Of a stretch of 64,000 nucleotides of DNA, positions 19,026 through 28,077 are shown in pieces (positions within the stretch are counted from its first letter, which is position 1; the number at the start of each line of letters is the position of its first letter). The stretch spans positions 261,001-325,000 of the forward strand of contig NZ_CP083546.1 in the NCBI RefSeq assembly GCF_025144145.1, in the 5' to 3' direction. The stretch is from Leisingera sp. M658. GTDB lineage: Bacteria > Pseudomonadota > Alphaproteobacteria > Rhodobacterales > Rhodobacteraceae. The notes beneath the pieces were generated by a model. The model worked only from the letters and a program-made list of their open reading frames with translations. It did no database searches and was not told the DNA's origin. The position numbers were made by a program, and so were the translations under genes.

Positions 19026-19910
19026 CTAGAAAACATCCATGTACTCATCACGAATTTTGGCGGTCGCGAATTCGAAGAATGCATGAACCCTGGCGCTTCG
19101 TCGAATATCGGGATGTGCCAGCATCCAGAGACTTGTGTTGTTTTTGGGGTCGGGCGCGTGCAGCCGCTGCAGTTCCGGGCAGCTTTGGCCAAGGTAGCAG
19201 GGCAACACAGCAATACCGAGGCTTGCCCGGGCAAGGTCGAACATCCCCATAACCGCACTGGTTAGTGTTATTGGCGCATGCTCCGCCTTGTGCACCGCTG
19301 TAATCCGGTTCATCGGTGATTGCCGCAAGGTATCGTCCAGCTGCAGCCAGCGGTGCTGCTCCGGCGGCAGGTCCCGCATAGCCTCCACGTAATCCGTATG
19401 GGCATAGACTGCATAGGAAACCGGCAGCAGGTTGCGCCCTATCCAATGTTCGGGAGGGTTCATTGTTGGCCGCAACGCAATATCAGCGTCACGCTGCATC
19501 AGGTCTAGTGGCCGGGTTCCGGAGAGCAGGCGCAGTTCAACATCAGGGTATTTTTGCTGAAAATACCGGAACACTGGCGAAAACATGTGCAGCAAAGAGT
19601 CTGTCGTCGTAACGGTAAGAATGCCCTCCAGGCGCAAATCCTGACCGCTCAGTTCGCGCTGAATAAGGGTCATGCGTTCCCGAAGCTTCAGCCCATGCTG
19701 AAGAAAATACTCACCCGCCGCAGTCATGACATAGCCGTGCGATTGGCGCTCGAACAGGGTGACGCCCAGCTTGCTTTCCACGTTTTCGATGCGCCGGAAA
19801 ACGGTGGAGTGGTTCACTCCTAACCTGCGGGCCGCGCCGGACAGGCTTCCGGTTTCGCAGACGGCCAGCACAAAAGGAACATCGCTCCATTCAAAGTTTT
19901 GTGCGTCCAT
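19026..19910 (-). CDS. LysR family transcriptional regulator
   Basis: The 294-residue protein begins MDAQNFEWSDVPFVLAVCET and has the LysR winged helix: SLSGAARRLGVNHSTVFRRI as recognition region and LGVTLFERQ as wing. The effector-binding domain follows. The upstream extension in the same frame is not typical of LysR N-termini, so 19910 was chosen. It is divergent from the luciferase-fold / binding-protein / SDR genes, which it may control; the 240-nt spacer between them would hold its operator. Confidence 0.85.
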   Translation of the reverse strand: MDAQNFEWSDVPFVLAVCETGSLSGAARRLGVNHSTVFRRIENVESKLGVTLFERQSHGYVMTAAGEYFLQHGLKLRERMTLIQRELSGQDLRLEGILTVTTTDSLLHMFSPVFRYFQQKYPDVELRLLSGTRPLDLMQRDADIALRPTMNPPEHWIGRNLLPVSYAVYAHTDYVEAMRDLPPEQHRWLQLDDTLRQSPMNRITAVHKAEHAPITLTSAVMGMFDLARASLGIAVLPCYLGQSCPELQRLHAPDPKNNTSLWMLAHPDIRRSARVHAFFEFATAKIRDEYMDVF

Positions 19911-20153
19911 GCAAGAAGCCTTTACGGTGATGCCAAATCTCCTTGCAAGTATTAACGCCTGAACGCCGCTCAGCAAGCATTTCGCCTGGCCAAAGGGAGG
20001 CCTGCTTTCTGGCGCAGCTTTCGAAATTCAGCCCGCATGGCCTGGTTGCGATTTTAATCTGTGCTTTTGTGCAAGCATGGCTTGTCTAGATCGCTAATTA
20101 CTATGCGCAGTTGCGCAGGCTATCTTCTGAGCACACCGAACTGGAGAAACGCC

Positions 20154-20636
20154 ATGAGCAAAACACTGAACCTCCCGAAGCGCGTTGGTCCGAAACCCGA
20201 CACCACCCACGGGCTGCCGCATTCCCAGGTCACTCACCACGGGCCTGACCACATCGTTGACCAGATGCGCGAATGGGCCTTTACCCTGCCGTGTGTCGAA
20301 AACCGCGACAGCCTTGTTTCCGTTCCCGGAGCCCGCGCCATGGTCATGCACGATGGAGCCGCCTGCAATCACGACGCCTTCATGATTGGCCGCGAGTTCG
20401 CCCACATCCACCCGCATCCGGACAATAGCAGCATGCACGTGCAACTGCCCCACGACGATGCCCTGGAAGTTGTCGAAAAAGGCTGGGGTGAGCACCACAC
20501 TCTGGTCCTGGCAGGCCGCCGTCCGGTCGGGCTGGTGATGGTGTTTTCACCCCGTGATGAGGTTGAGCTGGACATCATTAAAACGATCCTCAGCCGCTCC
20601 TACGAAGCGGTGACCGCTCAGAAAATCGCGGCGTAA
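20154..20636 (+). CDS. Luciferase-domain (DUF5519-like) protein
   Basis: The 160-residue protein starts MSKTLNLPKRVGPKP behind CTGGAGAA. It shows a GAACNHDAFMIGREFAHIHP-type core with several histidines and the HPHPDNSSMH segment seen in proteins annotated as luciferase-domain or DUF5519. In that group the biochemical role is not established. Length is as expected for stand-alone members. It is the first gene of a plus-strand operon (30 nt to the next gene) divergent from a LysR regulator. Confidence 0.6.
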   Translation: MSKTLNLPKRVGPKPDTTHGLPHSQVTHHGPDHIVDQMREWAFTLPCVENRDSLVSVPGARAMVMHDGAACNHDAFMIGREFAHIHPHPDNSSMHVQLPHDDALEVVEKGWGEHHTLVLAGRRPVGLVMVFSPRDEVELDIIKTILSRSYEAVTAQKIAA

Positions 20637-20666
20637 TCCCTCAACCCATACAGAAAGGATAATCCA

Positions 20667-21746
20667 ATGAAACACGCACTTATTGGTGCTGTTGCAGGAA
20701 TTCTCTTTGCCAGCTCGGCACTCGCAACCGAAATCGAAACCAAATCGCTCGAAGAGCTTTATGCCGAAGCCGTTGCGGAAGGCGGCGAGCTGGTCATCCG
20801 CGCGGGCGGTGATAAGGACGATCAGGCCGACTACTACCTGGATATGTTCAAAGAGCGTTTTCCGGAAATCAATGTCACGCACAGTGTTGACCTAAGTTTC
20901 TATCACGCATCCCGCTATGACAATGCGCGGGAAGATGACAGCAAAGCCGATGTGCCGGACATCATCCAGTTTCAAACCCTGCACGACTACGACTACTATG
21001 CTGAGCGCGGGTTACTGGAGCGATACAAGCCGAAGAACTGGGAGAAGGTCTACCCGGATTACAAAGATCCGCACGGGCGTTGGATCGGCCTGTTCGGCGT
21101 GGCCTTCACCAACGTATTCAATTCCGACCTGATTAATGAAGATGACGCTCCGCGCGATGCGCTGGATTACCTGGACCCGGCGCTGAAGGGCAAAGTCATC
21201 CTGACCTACCCGCACACCGATGACGCCGTTCTGTACCAGTTCTGGAATCTGAAAGAGCAATACGGCTGGGAGTATCTTGAACAGCTTGTTGCCACTGAAC
21301 CGACCTGGGTGCGCGGCACGTCGATGCCCTATGTCGCGATTGACAACGGATGGTATGGCGCGAGCTTCACGACCTCCTGGGCATTTGTGCCATTTGAAGG
21401 CAGCGATACACGGCTCGTACTGCCCGAAGAAGACTACTTCCTGAGTTGGTTTCAAACCGCAGCTATTCCGACGGATGCAAAACACAAAGCCGCGGCCAAA
21501 CTCTACCTGAACTGGATGCTCTCTGAGGAATTCCAAGGCAAGTGGCTGCAGTTCCCGGTGCGCATGGATGTTGAATCACCCGATGGCTACAAATCGCACC
21601 TGCACTACAACACCTCTCCTGCAGACTTCCACCGGTTCATGCTGAAACGCGATCAGGTCGAGCGTTTCCGCCTGCAGATCGAACAGCTCGTCGGTCCAGC
21701 TGAAGGTCCAGCCCCTCTCGAACTGGACTACAGCGTCAAACCATAA
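20667..21746 (+). CDS. ABC transporter substrate-binding protein (family 1, iron/polyamine-like)
   Basis: The 359-residue protein has a clear signal peptide (MKHALIGAVAGILFASSALA, cleaved about residue 20) and a periplasmic-binding fold of the extracellular solute-binding family 1 type, with VIRAGGDKDDQAD at the first strand. The tail LNWMLSEEFQGKWLQFPVR is typical of Fe(III)/polyamine-like binding proteins. AGAAAGGATAA precedes the ATG. No permease or ATPase gene is nearby, so it is either served by a transporter elsewhere or acts as a sensor. The ligand is unknown. Confidence 0.75.
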   Translation: MKHALIGAVAGILFASSALATEIETKSLEELYAEAVAEGGELVIRAGGDKDDQADYYLDMFKERFPEINVTHSVDLSFYHASRYDNAREDDSKADVPDIIQFQTLHDYDYYAERGLLERYKPKNWEKVYPDYKDPHGRWIGLFGVAFTNVFNSDLINEDDAPRDALDYLDPALKGKVILTYPHTDDAVLYQFWNLKEQYGWEYLEQLVATEPTWVRGTSMPYVAIDNGWYGASFTTSWAFVPFEGSDTRLVLPEEDYFLSWFQTAAIPTDAKHKAAAKLYLNWMLSEEFQGKWLQFPVRMDVESPDGYKSHLHYNTSPADFHRFMLKRDQVERFRLQIEQLVGPAEGPAPLELDYSVKP

Positions 21747-21815
21747 CCCCGCTCACGGCTTCGCGTTGCGACTAGAACGCGGCAACGCGAAGCCCTTCAA
21801 TATCGGAGAAAATCC

Positions 21816-22418
21816 ATGAAAATCCTTATCGTAGGCGCAACCGGTCTCATCGGCGGCGCAGTCGCAAATGCCCTCTCGGCCAACCATGAAATCATCAGCG
21901 CCGGATACAGCGACGGTGATGTGAAGGTCGATCTCGGTTCCAAAGCCTCCATCGAGGCGATGTTCCAGGCCATCGGCACCGTTGACGCCGTGATCAGCAC
22001 CGCCGGGCTTGCCGGTTTTGCGCCCTTCAACGAGCTGGACGACGCAGCTTACGACCTTGCGCTTGGCAACAAGCTGATGGGCCAGATCAACCTTGTCCGC
22101 GTTGGGCAGAGTCATATCAGCGATGGTGGATCGTTCACGCTCACGGCTGGCATTCTGTCCCGCGATCCGATGCCGGGTTCTGTGGTGATCAGCATCGCCA
22201 ACGGCGCGCTGGAATCCTTTGCCAAGGCAGCAGCACTCGAACTTGATCGCGACCTACGGGTAAACACCGTCAGCCCCGTCTTCGTCAAGGAAACGATGGA
22301 GATGTTGGGCATGGACTCAAGTTCTGGCCTGTCAGCTGCAGATACTGCCAAAGCCTATGTCGCTGCTATCGAAGGCACTATGAGCGGTAAAACGTTGGAT
22401 GCACCTGACTACGTGTAG
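21816..22418 (+). CDS. Short-chain dehydrogenase
   Basis: The 200-residue protein has the cofactor motif GATGLIGGAVANAL (7-20) and a downstream SIANGALESFAKAAALELD in the region where classical SDRs have YxxxK. Here the tyrosine and lysine are replaced, so catalysis may differ; the same replacement is known in a small-SDR subgroup. It closes the three-gene operon started at 20154, with a 70-nt gap from the binding protein. Substrate unknown. Confidence 0.75.
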   Translation: MKILIVGATGLIGGAVANALSANHEIISAGYSDGDVKVDLGSKASIEAMFQAIGTVDAVISTAGLAGFAPFNELDDAAYDLALGNKLMGQINLVRVGQSHISDGGSFTLTAGILSRDPMPGSVVISIANGALESFAKAAALELDRDLRVNTVSPVFVKETMEMLGMDSSSGLSAADTAKAYVAAIEGTMSGKTLDAPDYV

Positions 22419-22436
22419 CCATTGAAACCAAAATGC

Positions 22437-22487
22437 CGGTTCCTTCCTGCCGTTGCGTTTCCAAAACGGAATGGCAGGAAGGAACCG
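22437..22487. repeat. 15-bp perfect inverted repeat downstream of the SDR gene
   Basis: CGGTTCCTTCCTGCC (22437-22451) is exactly complementary to GGCAGGAAGGAACCG (22473-22487), with a 21-nt loop. It starts 19 nt after the SDR stop. It lacks a following T-run, so it could be a factor-assisted terminator, an RNA stabiliser, or the end of a lost element. Confidence 0.7.
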
Positions 22488-22816
22488 ATTGCGACGTACT
22501 GCATGTGCAAAAGAATGCCATGGGACGAACGGCTGCAAAGGGCTCGTTGCCGCCTTTCGCCGACTTCTGCAGCCAGGAATCCAGAAAACGCCCGACACTA
22601 ACGGCTGTATCGCGGGACAAAGTTGCCGTTCAAGTCGTTTGTGCGAAGGTCCGGAACTGCGCGCATACTGGACCTACAGATTATTCTTCGTAACCATGCA
22701 GGCACGCCAGACGCCTCTTGCTAAATCCCAAAGGCACAGATGCAAGAGGAACTGCTTCGCTCACATAGCGGAACTACTGCAACGCTGAACATAGCTTGCT
22801 TTGTTTGCGCAGAAAA

Positions 22817-22833
22817 TGACATATATTCTGTCA
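22817..22833. promoter_or_regulatory. Palindrome TGACA-N7-TGTCA over a -10-like TATATT
   Basis: TGACATATATTCTGTCA lies 37 nt before the ATG at 22870. It contains TATATT, which could be the -10 box, so a bound repressor would block the promoter. The match is short and may be chance. The rest of the 22419-22869 spacer holds no gene. Confidence 0.35.
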
Positions 22834-22869
22834 AGATAGTAAAATGTAATGCAAGAAGGTGTTCACTCG

Positions 22870-23226
22870 ATGTCCAACCACATGCTCCATGAGCGGCTGC
22901 GGTACATAAACGAAAATATCATTCAGCTGAATTCATTCGCGAACGCCAGGCTTATAGCGTACATATCTATCTTAGCAGGTTGGATTGCTATATCTTCTGC
23001 TGCTGCTTCTCTCGCGGAGACTGGGTATATAATATGGGTAGTGTCGGCAGTTTTTTTTGTTCAGCAGATTGCAGATATCCTGTCATGGTGGGCATACCGG
23101 CGCGAACAACATTCATTGGATCCGACTCATAACAAGTGCCCGTCAATTTTACGAGTTTACAGGTGGAAAGAGTTTTATATTCTGCTGATCTATTCTCTTG
23201 CTCCCTTTGTTTTGGAAATCAACTAA
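22870..23226 (+). CDS. Small multi-pass membrane protein, unknown function
   Basis: A 118-residue protein starting MSNHMLHERLRYINENIIQL, followed by about three membrane helices (approximately 24-45, 50-72 and 95-115). AGAAGG 10 nt upstream supports the ATG at 22870 over the one at 22849. No family was recognised. Its DNA is clearly more AT-rich than the flanks, matching the neighbouring HD/HSP90-like gene, with which it converges (63 nt between stops). Shared composition suggests joint acquisition; a membrane effector or anchor role is only a guess. Confidence 0.6.
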   Translation: MSNHMLHERLRYINENIIQLNSFANARLIAYISILAGWIAISSAAASLAETGYIIWVVSAVFFVQQIADILSWWAYRREQHSLDPTHNKCPSILRVYRWKEFYILLIYSLAPFVLEIN

Positions 23227-23289
23227 TTCAAAAATACCCATACTTTTAGATTGCATCGTTTCGCGATTCAATGCTTGGTCGCACAGCAT

Positions 23290-25842
23290 TCAGGAAATTT
23301 CCTCCCTCTTCGTACGAGGATCGATTACGATACCTTCTAGATGCACTGTTACACCAGCCTTTCGCATCTCTTCTAGGAATTGAACTTCGTCATCACCGTG
23401 AAAGCCCATCGAGAGCCCATAGATGAAACTCTGGAGTCGATCGAATCCATCATCTTTTTCATTGTTTCCCAATTTTAATTTCTGCAGGATCATGAGCACG
23501 CAGCGATCAAAGTGTCGAAACGGAAGTGCTTGAAAGTAAATAACTAGAGCGCACTCCGAATGCCTAAACTCGTCGATGTCTCCGATACTATCGAAACCAT
23601 CTTCGAATTCAAGCATGTGCAAATCCTGTAACAGTATTAATGGTCTACCACTTGAATAAATAGATATTGCTTCATCAATTGAAAGCGTTTTGCTCCCGGA
23701 AGAGATCAAACATTTCTCGTCGAGCACAACCGCATCATTAATACGGGCCCGAAGCCTCGCATAGGCAGTCCCCCATTCGACGTCTCGATGCTCGATCAGC
23801 CACTTACGAAAGCCATCATCCCGGCAAAGTAGTTCATCAATCTCATACTTGTCCTCCCGACGGGCACTCATGGGCTCCATCTCAATGACACCGTTCCATC
23901 CGGCAGCTCTGCCAACTCTAAACCCATTCCAAAGGACAATCGCTGAACCGTGCGTCGAAGGCTGAAGGTATGCTGCCCGTGCCGTCTTTGACAACTTCTC
24001 GGAGAAGAATACCGGCGCTGAAGGATCAAATTTTAGCCGCGGTGTCGCATACGTGTCCCAACCCCGCTCATCATGTTCTCGTGTATCAGTCGGTTTTCTC
24101 CAGTCCTCCGCTGGAATTAGCTTTTCCTCTCTACCAAGGATTATTCTGATATCCACTAGTGGGAATGGGCAGATCTGACGAATCGAGTTTCGAAAATACT
24201 CAATCGAGAATCCACCTCGATTGTCGTGAAATGTGGACCCTCTAACCCAATCGAAGCGATTGAACGTAAGCGAAATCGTCGTGCCGTGAAGCGCAAAGTG
24301 CGCATCATTTAAGTTAAGAATCGGAGGGGATCTCAATCCGTCATTAAACTCTAAATGTACTTCGTCTACACTTCCAAAGGACTGGCTCCGAATACCAATA
24401 TTGTCAGACCACATAAAAACACTCAAGAATCCAATACCAAACTTCGCAATATGGTTTGACGTATCGTGTACAACCCTTTCTTTATAATCGGACACAGCAG
24501 CAGTTTCAGACCAATGACTCTTGTTCACTGATAAAAGACCTGATTGCACATCTAGTAATGACATACCGATGCCTGAGTCCTTTACTTCTAAGGTATAGTC
24601 ACCTACGAAGCTTCGGATCTCGTCCTTCGAAAGTTCTTCCGGATAGTCTGGTTGTACAGTGATCACGACTTCTTGCTTGCTGACCCTTCCAGCTACATCA
24701 GGTAGCATTAAAGTGGCTTGCACTGCATTCTGTAGCAACTCTCGAAGTGGTACTAACTGGGCGTCGCCATAGAGCGCTCGACCTCCGAGGGTCGAGACAA
24801 TCTCGGAGATACTATCTAGTCTGAAGCTCAAGTCGCTCGGGAGCCAGTCCACCGGCTTTAGTGTTTGGCTGGCGGCATCTTCGGGTGTTTCGACATCCGC
24901 AACTCCTTCTGCTTTCAAGGTAGTTCCATTATTGCTGCTGCGGAGAACTTTATTAGTATCTTTTATCTCTAAATCGACATCCTTTAGCATATGATATGAA
25001 GCCCACCACACTGGGCTTTCACTCCGCTCATAGCCCTCGCGAGAATTGTAAACAAGTTTTGACCCGGAGAGGCGTGGAGCCCTCAACTTTCCTTGCTTCT
25101 TCCAGTGGCTCAGTGAAACGGGATTCATCTTTGAGCGCACGTTAAACTGACTAAGTGGCGCTCGCCTCGCGTCACAGTGAGCGATATCCGCTATTCGAAG
25201 TAGTGAGGCCAAGTTTAGTGTATTGATTGTCCATTCACTTGGGCAGGCGGGCAAAATGTTTATTGGCGCGTTCACTAGTCTCCGATCGACGAGTCTCTGT
25301 TTGAGTTCTGGCGTGCTCCACCAGTGGGACGCACATATCTCAGATATTATGTCGGCAAACTCTGCTCTGAATTCGGGATCAGGAATTATGAAGTAAGAGG
25401 CAGATCCAACGCCTATCGGCTCGCGGATCAGATCTCTGACCTTCGCGGCATGGTTTTCTCTTAGAATTTCTGCGGCGTTTTTATGGTCTAGTTGGTTTTT
25501 GAATTCGTTCTCAAAATCTTTGTATGCTGCGCGTGACTGCGCTGAATCGTGAAGTACGAAGCAGCAACCAATGACGAATATTTCAACCGGATTCATTGGG
25601 TAATCATTATCAATCAATTGATCGACAACTTGCCATAAAGCGTCAACATGCTTTATTGAATGGTCTGTGTGTTCGGGTAAGTCGAGCACGATAGCATTAA
25701 GGAGCGGCTCGCAGTTTCGACGTATCTGTGAAAGGCTCTGTGCGAGAACATCCCAAGTCTTCAAATCACCGCCTGTCAGTGAAAGAATTCTTGAGCGATA
25801 AATGTTCGAGCTCGTGAATTCTATTGGAAGGTCGTACGGCAT
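23290..25842 (-). CDS. HD domain + HSP90-like ATPase fusion, candidate conflict/defence protein
   Basis: The 850-residue protein has two recognisable parts. The N-terminal region has a HD-like metal-site pattern: His58/His61/His65 around LPEHTDHSIKHVD, HD at 98-99 in FVLHDS, a further ASHWW at about 171-175, and LLRIADIAHCD. The second is a GHKL/HSP90-type ATPase: N-box PLRELLQNAVQA (365-376), DSGIGM (422-427), KFGIGFLS (467-474). HD domains fused to HSP90-like ATPases have been described computationally in bacterial conflict systems (HD-CE type); I assign that by motif recollection. AT-rich DNA and isolation from core genes suggest transfer. Substrate and activity unknown. Confidence 0.75.
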   Translation of the reverse strand: MPYDLPIEFTSSNIYRSRILSLTGGDLKTWDVLAQSLSQIRRNCEPLLNAIVLDLPEHTDHSIKHVDALWQVVDQLIDNDYPMNPVEIFVIGCCFVLHDSAQSRAAYKDFENEFKNQLDHKNAAEILRENHAAKVRDLIREPIGVGSASYFIIPDPEFRAEFADIISEICASHWWSTPELKQRLVDRRLVNAPINILPACPSEWTINTLNLASLLRIADIAHCDARRAPLSQFNVRSKMNPVSLSHWKKQGKLRAPRLSGSKLVYNSREGYERSESPVWWASYHMLKDVDLEIKDTNKVLRSSNNGTTLKAEGVADVETPEDAASQTLKPVDWLPSDLSFRLDSISEIVSTLGGRALYGDAQLVPLRELLQNAVQATLMLPDVAGRVSKQEVVITVQPDYPEELSKDEIRSFVGDYTLEVKDSGIGMSLLDVQSGLLSVNKSHWSETAAVSDYKERVVHDTSNHIAKFGIGFLSVFMWSDNIGIRSQSFGSVDEVHLEFNDGLRSPPILNLNDAHFALHGTTISLTFNRFDWVRGSTFHDNRGGFSIEYFRNSIRQICPFPLVDIRIILGREEKLIPAEDWRKPTDTREHDERGWDTYATPRLKFDPSAPVFFSEKLSKTARAAYLQPSTHGSAIVLWNGFRVGRAAGWNGVIEMEPMSARREDKYEIDELLCRDDGFRKWLIEHRDVEWGTAYARLRARINDAVVLDEKCLISSGSKTLSIDEAISIYSSGRPLILLQDLHMLEFEDGFDSIGDIDEFRHSECALVIYFQALPFRHFDRCVLMILQKLKLGNNEKDDGFDRLQSFIYGLSMGFHGDDEVQFLEEMRKAGVTVHLEGIVIDPRTKREEIS

Positions 25843-26213
25843 GGATTTTCACTACCTGATTAATCAACGAAAAACGTAAAGACTAGCACGATGCTAAACT
25901 TGCTGGGGTTTTGAGTCGATAGGATCACAACCTCATAAACCTTGCAAGCGAACGTCAGCTTTGGCGCTTTTTGCGGACGTAGGTGCTTCCTGCAGCATTT
26001 GTCAAATTTGGGCTCATAGCTGGCCTCGGGTGCAACGCAGCATCAGGGCAATAGAAACAACTTCCACCGGCGAGAACGGCCCATAGCAGCCGCTCCGTCC
26101 ATCGCCAAATTCTGCGGCGCAGCTTCACCACACCAGCCATTCGCCGCGACCGCACATTGCCTCGTGGTCATTAAATAATATGCGCGGTCATGGCGATCTC
26201 GGAATCCACGATG
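25843..26213. other. Intergenic, promoter side of the HD/HSP90-like gene
   Basis: No supportable gene. The first 70 nt are AT-rich and must carry the minus-strand promoter; the remainder is GC-richer with no feature recognised. A 66-residue minus-strand frame at 25955-26155 lacks protein character. Confidence 0.4.
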
Positions 26214-26558
26214 TCAGAAGGGCGGTTTCTTCGGCCAGGGGAAGCTCCAGACGTCACGAAGCGCGTGATCATATAGCTCGCCCCCCCTCGAACTGGCTAC
26301 GTATCCTGTTCCAGGAATACCGGTGTGTTTTGCGTATACTAGTGCCTGCATCGGCGGATATCCGTTCTCTCTGAACCAAGTCTGCATCACCCCAAGAAAC
26401 CAGCGGGCGCTGCGGTGGTGAAGTCCAAGCGGATCGGTGAGGTCCTTGTATGTAATCCGCTGCCCCTTCCGAGCGCATCGGCGCAGTATCTTGTAAGCGC
26501 GCCGGGCACGGGCCGTATGGTCAATCATATTTGGCATATGTCTTCTCCTGCGGCTCAT
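26214..26558 (-). CDS. Conserved hypothetical protein, possible winged-helix/alkyltransferase-like fold
   Basis: A 114-residue protein (or about 107 from MPNMIDHTARARRAYKIL). The segment QRITYKDLTDPLGLHHRSAR, followed by ALVYAKHTGIPGTGY, recalls proteins with an MGMT-like winged helix (ITY..LA..LG...RA...L, then a PPL.ALV...TG.PG.GY block). No catalytic PCHR cysteine is present. I have seen this pattern in uncharacterised accessory proteins, but cannot name a function. It stands alone between the HD/HSP90-like gene and the three-gene operon. Confidence 0.55.
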   Translation of the reverse strand: MSRRRRHMPNMIDHTARARRAYKILRRCARKGQRITYKDLTDPLGLHHRSARWFLGVMQTWFRENGYPPMQALVYAKHTGIPGTGYVASSRGGELYDHALRDVWSFPWPKKPPF

Positions 26559-27150
26559 GATGTGGACGGAGATCTCGTGAACCGCACGCCGAAGACCTCC
26601 TCCGCGAAAGCGGGGGTTGGGTCAGCGGCCATCGGTTGATCCGACGGTTCGGCTCCTGAGTGTACAGGCGGCTCTTTTTGCGATGCGGTATTTTGCATCG
26701 GCCCTGATGGTTCGCAGATATGACGCTTCGGCGAATATGCAAGAGCGGCAAGAGCAGTTCCAAGTAAAAAACCTTGGACCTACCCCCCCCTCATCAAAAA
26801 TAAGGAAGTAAGAAATGTCCGGGGTCTTTAGCCAGTAGACACCATGGCTATTGCCGACGGCCATGAACGGCAACCTCGGCCAACTGCCGTCGAAGCCGGT
26901 AATTGATGCTGCGGCGCAGCTTCCGCAAAGCGGTCATCCAAAAAGCGAGTAGAAATCAGAAGCAACCAACTTCTTCTTGGAAAACTTGGTTGAAATGTCC
27001 GATCCCTTCGGAAAACGGAAGTCCGCTCCGAGCGGTTTCGCTTCTGAAAGGCGACCAAGCCATGTAGCATGTGAGGCGAGGAAGTTAAATCTTGACGTAT
27101 TGACAGCGCCAAGAACATAGTGACGCAACCACTGCGAGTATCTCCGCAAC
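26559..27150. other. Intergenic, no gene seen
   Basis: About 590 nt without a supportable gene on either strand; short frames have no recognisable motif. It carries a C-run at 26782-26788 and presumably the promoter of the operon starting at 27151. Confidence 0.4.
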
Positions 27151-28077
27151 ATGATTGAAAAATATCCGCGTGACTGGGACGGAACCGAATGGGAGCAGTT
27201 CAGCTTACGGCTTGTCCGGGAACGTCATGGCGCTGAAAATGTGCAGCCGATACCGGCTCGCGTGAACGGTGATCTTGGCATCGAATGCATCACTACCGAC
27301 GGGTGCGTTTACCAGAGCTACGCACCTGAGGAGACCGGAGATACCAGCAAAGCAGCGAGCGCCATGCGTGCAAAAGCCAATCGTGATCTCAATAAGCTGA
27401 CAAAAAACCAAGACAAAATCTCGAAGCTACTGAGCGGTACCAAAGTGCGCCGTTGGATATTGTTGTGCCCGTTCTTGGATGACAAAGACGTCGTGACAAC
27501 GGTAGCAAACAAAGCACACGAAATTCATGAAACAGGTTTGCCCTTTCTGGACGCTGATTTCCGTGGGCTTGTTCACTGTCAGGAGGATTTCTCGAGGGAG
27601 ATTGAGAAGATCAGGTTGGAAGCGTGCGGTGCCAGCCTAGACCTGAAAACTCCGGACGCTGACGAAATAGCGGATACCGGCAATGCAATTGATGAGGTGC
27701 TGGATCAAAAAATTGGACGCGGGTTTCCGCAGCTCGAACCAGACCAAGCGGTTAGGAGGAAGCACCGATTCATTAGCACTCATATCAGAGCTGAGAATGC
27801 TCTCGAGAAATTGAAACGTGACGTACCCGAACTCTGGGAAAAGGCAACGACGGCCATCGTCCTGGAAGAAGACCGGCTCGAAACGTCCGGTACCGTATCA
27901 GGGCCAGCCGGGGATCTCCTGACCGGCGAGCAAGATCGATTGTATCAGGCACTTGTTTCTGCACTCCCAACTTTGGAGACGAATGCCATCCGCGCGATTG
28001 CGATGGGACAGATCGGAACGTGGCTTATCGAGTGCCCACTCGACTTCACAGCATCCGCGAAAGGTTCATCGCAATGA
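27151..28077 (+). CDS. Putative nuclease-fold component of a three-gene conflict operon
   Basis: The 308-residue protein opens with YPRDWDGTEWEQFSLRLVRE and then NGDLGIECITTDGCVYQSYA. This resembles the GD-x-GID...YQ.K layout of PD-(D/E)XK restriction-like proteins, except the final lysine position reads Y. A helical second half follows. Enzyme activity is therefore uncertain. The stop overlaps the next start by 4 nt, and that gene overlaps the ATPase start by 4 nt: a tightly coupled operon, as in ABC-ATPase three-component (ABC-3C) systems, in which an effector, a middle component and an SMC-like ATPase are encoded together. Assignment is from order and motifs, not from a search. Confidence 0.6.
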   Translation: MIEKYPRDWDGTEWEQFSLRLVRERHGAENVQPIPARVNGDLGIECITTDGCVYQSYAPEETGDTSKAASAMRAKANRDLNKLTKNQDKISKLLSGTKVRRWILLCPFLDDKDVVTTVANKAHEIHETGLPFLDADFRGLVHCQEDFSREIEKIRLEACGASLDLKTPDADEIADTGNAIDEVLDQKIGRGFPQLEPDQAVRRKHRFISTHIRAENALEKLKRDVPELWEKATTAIVLEEDRLETSGTVSGPAGDLLTGEQDRLYQALVSALPTLETNAIRAIAMGQIGTWLIECPLDFTASAKGSSQ

